A program made the translations under genes and the position numbers. Shown piece by piece: positions 61,024-64,000 of a DNA stretch of 64,000 nucleotides. How positions within the stretch are numbered: the stretch's first letter is position 1; each line of letters begins with the position of its first letter. The notes beneath the pieces are model-generated. The model saw nothing but the letters and a program-made list of their open reading frames with translations, made no database searches and was not told where the DNA came from. Origin of the DNA: Euglena gracilis (Eukaryota > Euglenida > Euglenophyceae > Euglenales); assembly GCA_039621445.1 (NCBI GenBank), contig CP154954.1, forward strand, positions 23,262,954 to 23,326,953, in the 5' to 3' direction.

Positions 61024-61834
61024 CCCCCCATACCCCCCCCATACCCCCCCCAACACCCCCAAAACCAAAACCCCCATTTTCCCGCAATCCCCCCCTTTGT
61101 GAACTTTTAAGCCCCGGCTTTTGAGGACTACAGCCGGCTGTTCAGAAACGTGATAAATTGGCCCCTACAAGGTACCAGCTACCCCAAGAGCCGCCCAACT
61201 AGGGTTAATACACATGGGGGGACCCTCGCTCGGCGCCTTCGGCGCCTCGCTCTGGTCCCCCCATGTTTTTAACCCTAGTTGGACGGCTCTTTGGGTTCGC
61301 TGGTTACCTTGTAGAGACCAATCTAACAACGTTGAGCGGGAAATGTTCTGCTGTTTGGACAAGAATCGTAACCCTAACCCCACTCCTTCAAATAGCCTCA
61401 TAAATTCTTTTTGGGCACAGGAAAACGCCATCAGCAAATTCTTTTGCAGGGCGCCTTCGGCGCCCTAGGTCAACTTTTTTTGCCAAAAGTGGCCCAAAAT
61501 GGACATTTTCCCCTCATGTTTTTGCATATTCACCCCCAATTGGGGGTTCTGGAGCCATTAGGGTGGGTTTTGACTGGTTTAGGGGTGATTTGGACATAAG
61601 TTTTTTTTGAGGGTCCCCCCTACCCCCCCCCCCCCCCCCCCCCCTACCCCTACCTAGTGCTGAGCTCTTGATAAGCGCGCCCCCACCACCGACGGTCCGG
61701 CCCGGCCCGGCCCGGCCGGCGGCCCGGCGTCCCAGCGAATCGTTTCGGGCCCAAAAATTTTTTTCGATTTTTTTCGACTTTTTTGACCGGGTTTGACCCA
61801 AAGTCAATGGGTCGGCGGCCCAAAACGGGGCGCT

Positions 61835-62640
61835 GGCCATCATGACCAATGATGGCCATCATTGGTCATGATGGCCATCATGGGCCATGATGGCCATCAT
61901 TGGTCGTGATGGCCATCATTGGTCATGATGGGCATCATGGGTCATGATGGCCATCATGGGTCATGATGGCCATCATTGGTCATGATGGCCATCATTGGTC
62001 GTGATGGCCATCATTGGTCATGATGGCCATCATGGGTCATGATGGCCATCATTGGTCCTGATGGCCATCATTGGTCCTGATGGCCATCATTGGTCATGAT
62101 GGCCATCATTGGTCATGATGGCCATCATTGGGCATGATGGCCATCATTGGTCATGATGGCCATCATTGGTCATGATGGCCATCATTGGTCATGATGGCCA
62201 TCATTGGATTGGTCATGATGGCCATCATTGGTCATGATGGCCATCATTGGTCATGATGGGCCTCAGGGGTCATGATGGCCATCATTGGTCATGATGGCCA
62301 TCATTGGTCATGATGGCCATCATTGGTCATGATGGCCATCATTGGTCATGATGGCCATCATTGGTCATGATGGCCATCATTGGTCATGATGGCCATCATT
62401 GGTCATGATGGCCATCATTGGTCATGATGGCCATCATTGGTCATGATGGCCATCATTGGTCATGATGGCCATCATTGGTCATGATGGCCATCATTGGTCC
62501 TGATGGCCATCATTGGTCATGATGGCCATCATTGCCCATGATGGTCATCATGGGTCATCATGCACATTATGACCCATGATTGGCATCACCGGTCATGATG
62601 CGCATCATGGCCATCACAGGCCATGATGGCCATTATGGTC
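61835..62640. repeat. 19-bp palindromic minisatellite, array 3
   Basis: About 42 units with the same variant order as array 1. Confidence 0.96.
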
Positions 62641-63763
62641 GAAAAACGCCCATTTTCGGCTCGAAAACCCCTTTTCCGGGTCCAGGAGGCCAAAAAACAT
62701 CGTTTCGGGCAAAAAAAATTTTTTCGATTTTTTTCGACTTTTTTGACCCGGTTTTGGCCCGAAGTCAATGGGTTGGCGGCCCAGAACGGGGCGCTGGCGG
62801 GTCGAAAAACGCTCATTTTCGGCTCAAAAACAGTTTTTTCCGGGTCCGGGAGGCCAAAAAACATCGTTTTGGGCAAAAAAAAAAATTTTCGATTTTTTTT
62901 GACTTTTTTGACCCGGTTTTGGCCCGAAGTCAATGGGTTGGCGGCCCAGAACGGGGTGCTGGCGGGTCGAAAAACGCTCATTTTCGGCTCAAAAACAGTT
63001 TTTCCAGGTCCGGGAGGCCAAAAAACATCGTTTTGGGCAAAAAAATTTTTTTCGATTTTTTCGATTTTTTTGGCCGAAAATGGCTAAGTCGAACAGTGGA
63101 AAACGTGTACAAAATGGCCAAAATTGGCCGAAAAAACGGCCGTATCTCGGGCTAGGCGGTGAGCTGCGATGAAACCAAAATCACAGTAGATAGAGCGTTC
63201 CAAGGGCTTCAATTTAGGTCTCTGGACATTTCCTTTGATTTTGCATCATTTTCGAGAAATTTTGAAAACATTGATTTTTTGACCCCCCACCCCCCGAAAA
63301 CGGCTAAGTCGAACAGAGGGAAAAGTGTACAAAACGGCCAGCTGCGCCGAAAACGGCCGTATCTCGGGCTAGACGGGGCGTTGCGGGGAAATCAAAATAC
63401 CAGTAGATGGGGCGTTCCAAGGGCTTCAAATTAGGTCTCCGGACATTTCCTTTGATTTTGCTTCATTTTGGAGATATTTTGAAAATTGACATTTTTTGGC
63501 CGTCCAAAGGGGGGGGGGGGGGGGGAGGGGGGGGGTGGGCGAATCCTACCCAGTTTGGACCCCTTCGCGCGTGAATAACTCGGGCCTGGCGGGGAGTTGG
63601 GGGTCAAACCCAGGTGATTCGGAAACTAGGAATCCAGTCGCTCGTGACTGAAAAAAAAATTTTCGGGAACGGGGCCGGGATCATGGTGATAATCCGCCGG
63701 TTCCCGAGGTGGCCCCGAGGGGGGGGGGAGGGGGGGGGGGTGGGGGGGGGGTTTTCCCCCAGT

Positions 63764-63808
63764 GGTAAGCTTCGCTCTTACCCATAAAGGGATAAGAGCT
63801 CAGCGACC
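63764..63808 (+). other. Hairpin tag at satellite unit end (one of seven)
   Basis: Reads GGTAAGCTTCGCTCTTAC, CCATAAAGGG, ATAAGAGCTCAGCGACC. GCTCTTA-CCC pairs with GGG-A-TAAGAGC (one bulged A). Other copies: 45032-45076, 53248-53291, 54272-54315, 55305-55348, 58217-58261, 60979-61023. Always preceded by a G run and usually followed by a C run. Confidence 0.93.
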
Positions 63809-64000
63809 CCCCCCTACCCCCCCCCCCCCCCCCCCCCCACCCCCCCCTTGCCCCCCCCGACCCCCCACCACCCCCCCCTTGCCCCCCTGCCCCCCCCCCT
63901 TGCCCCCCCCCCTACCCCCTACCCTACCCCCCCTACCACCCTACCCTACCCCCCCCTACCCCCCCCCTACCCCCCTAACCCTACCCTCACCCGGGTTCGT
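63809..64000 (+). repeat. C-rich tract opening a further satellite unit
   Basis: CCCCCCTACC and CCCTACCCTA words as at the start of tier-2 units 1 and 2. It ends CCCGGGTTCGT at the window edge. Confidence 0.75.

Larger units (their letters stand above)
61024..63808 (+). repeat. Satellite tier 2, unit 3 (2.79 kb)
   Basis: Same layout; foldback 61165-61314, tag 63764-63808. The C-rich start differs (ATACCCCCCC, AACACCCCC). Confidence 0.95.

Noticed and set aside
56149-62640. CRISPR-like regular repeat array
   Set aside because: Units are contiguous 19-bp palindromes with no spacers, in a eukaryotic satellite.

Overview
This is a eukaryotic, non-coding-dominated genomic window. I find no intact host gene and nothing bacterial: no operons, no ribosome-binding sites. 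The recognisable coding sequence is almost all transposon-derived, namely two copies of one non-LTR retrotransposon family, one very large Ty3/gypsy-type LTR retrotransposon, and scraps of PIF/Harbinger-like, hAT-like and CENP-B/pogo-like transposases. The host is probably a protist or alga with a repeat-rich genome, but the sequence does not let me name it.

Layout. 1-1448: 3' part of a decayed non-LTR element (minus strand), cut by the LTR element. 1449-19030: a 17.6-kb Ty3-type retrotransposon on the minus strand, bounded by LTRs (1449-1817 and 18602-19030), with a primer-binding site and a polypurine tract. In its own 5'->3' order (decreasing coordinates) it carries an Ala/Pro repeat region, a long coiled-coil gag, a capsid-like region, a nucleocapsid with two CCHC knuckles, an aspartic protease, a domain that looks like one from DIRS elements, RT-RNase H, integrase with a chromodomain, then about 6 kb of unrecognised accessory coding sequence in the position where an env gene would sit. 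That accessory gene starts just after a good splice acceptor. The whole element is dotted with short perfect hairpins. 19142-24557: a second copy of the non-LTR family (minus strand) with RT, zinc knuckle and restriction-like endonuclease, an upstream ORF containing a 2A ribosome-skipping motif, tandem 5' monomers and probable target-site duplications.

24.6-52 kb is a mosaic of gene and transposon fragments separated by homopolymer G/C tracts, dispersed repeats, arrays of CCCCCGTGACC, two tRNA-like sequences and many local clusters of short palindromic words. A solitary copy of the distal satellite sits at 44.1-45.1 kb.

52.2-63.8 kb is a two-tier satellite domain: three ~1.03-kb units built on 163-bp monomers, then three ~2.8-kb units, each with a 150-bp foldback, ~40 copies of a perfectly palindromic 19-bp minisatellite, and 163-bp and 219-bp monomers. 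From the first unit onward, each ends in a poly-G tract followed by a ~44-bp hairpin tag that shows compensatory base changes between the two tiers; a C-rich tract follows the tag in most cases.

The most unusual material is the hairpin-saturated giant retrotransposon with its env-position spliced gene, the 2A-bearing non-LTR element, and the hairpin-tagged satellite. Many reading frames carry frameshifts, several at homopolymers, so sequencing error and true decay cannot be separated here.
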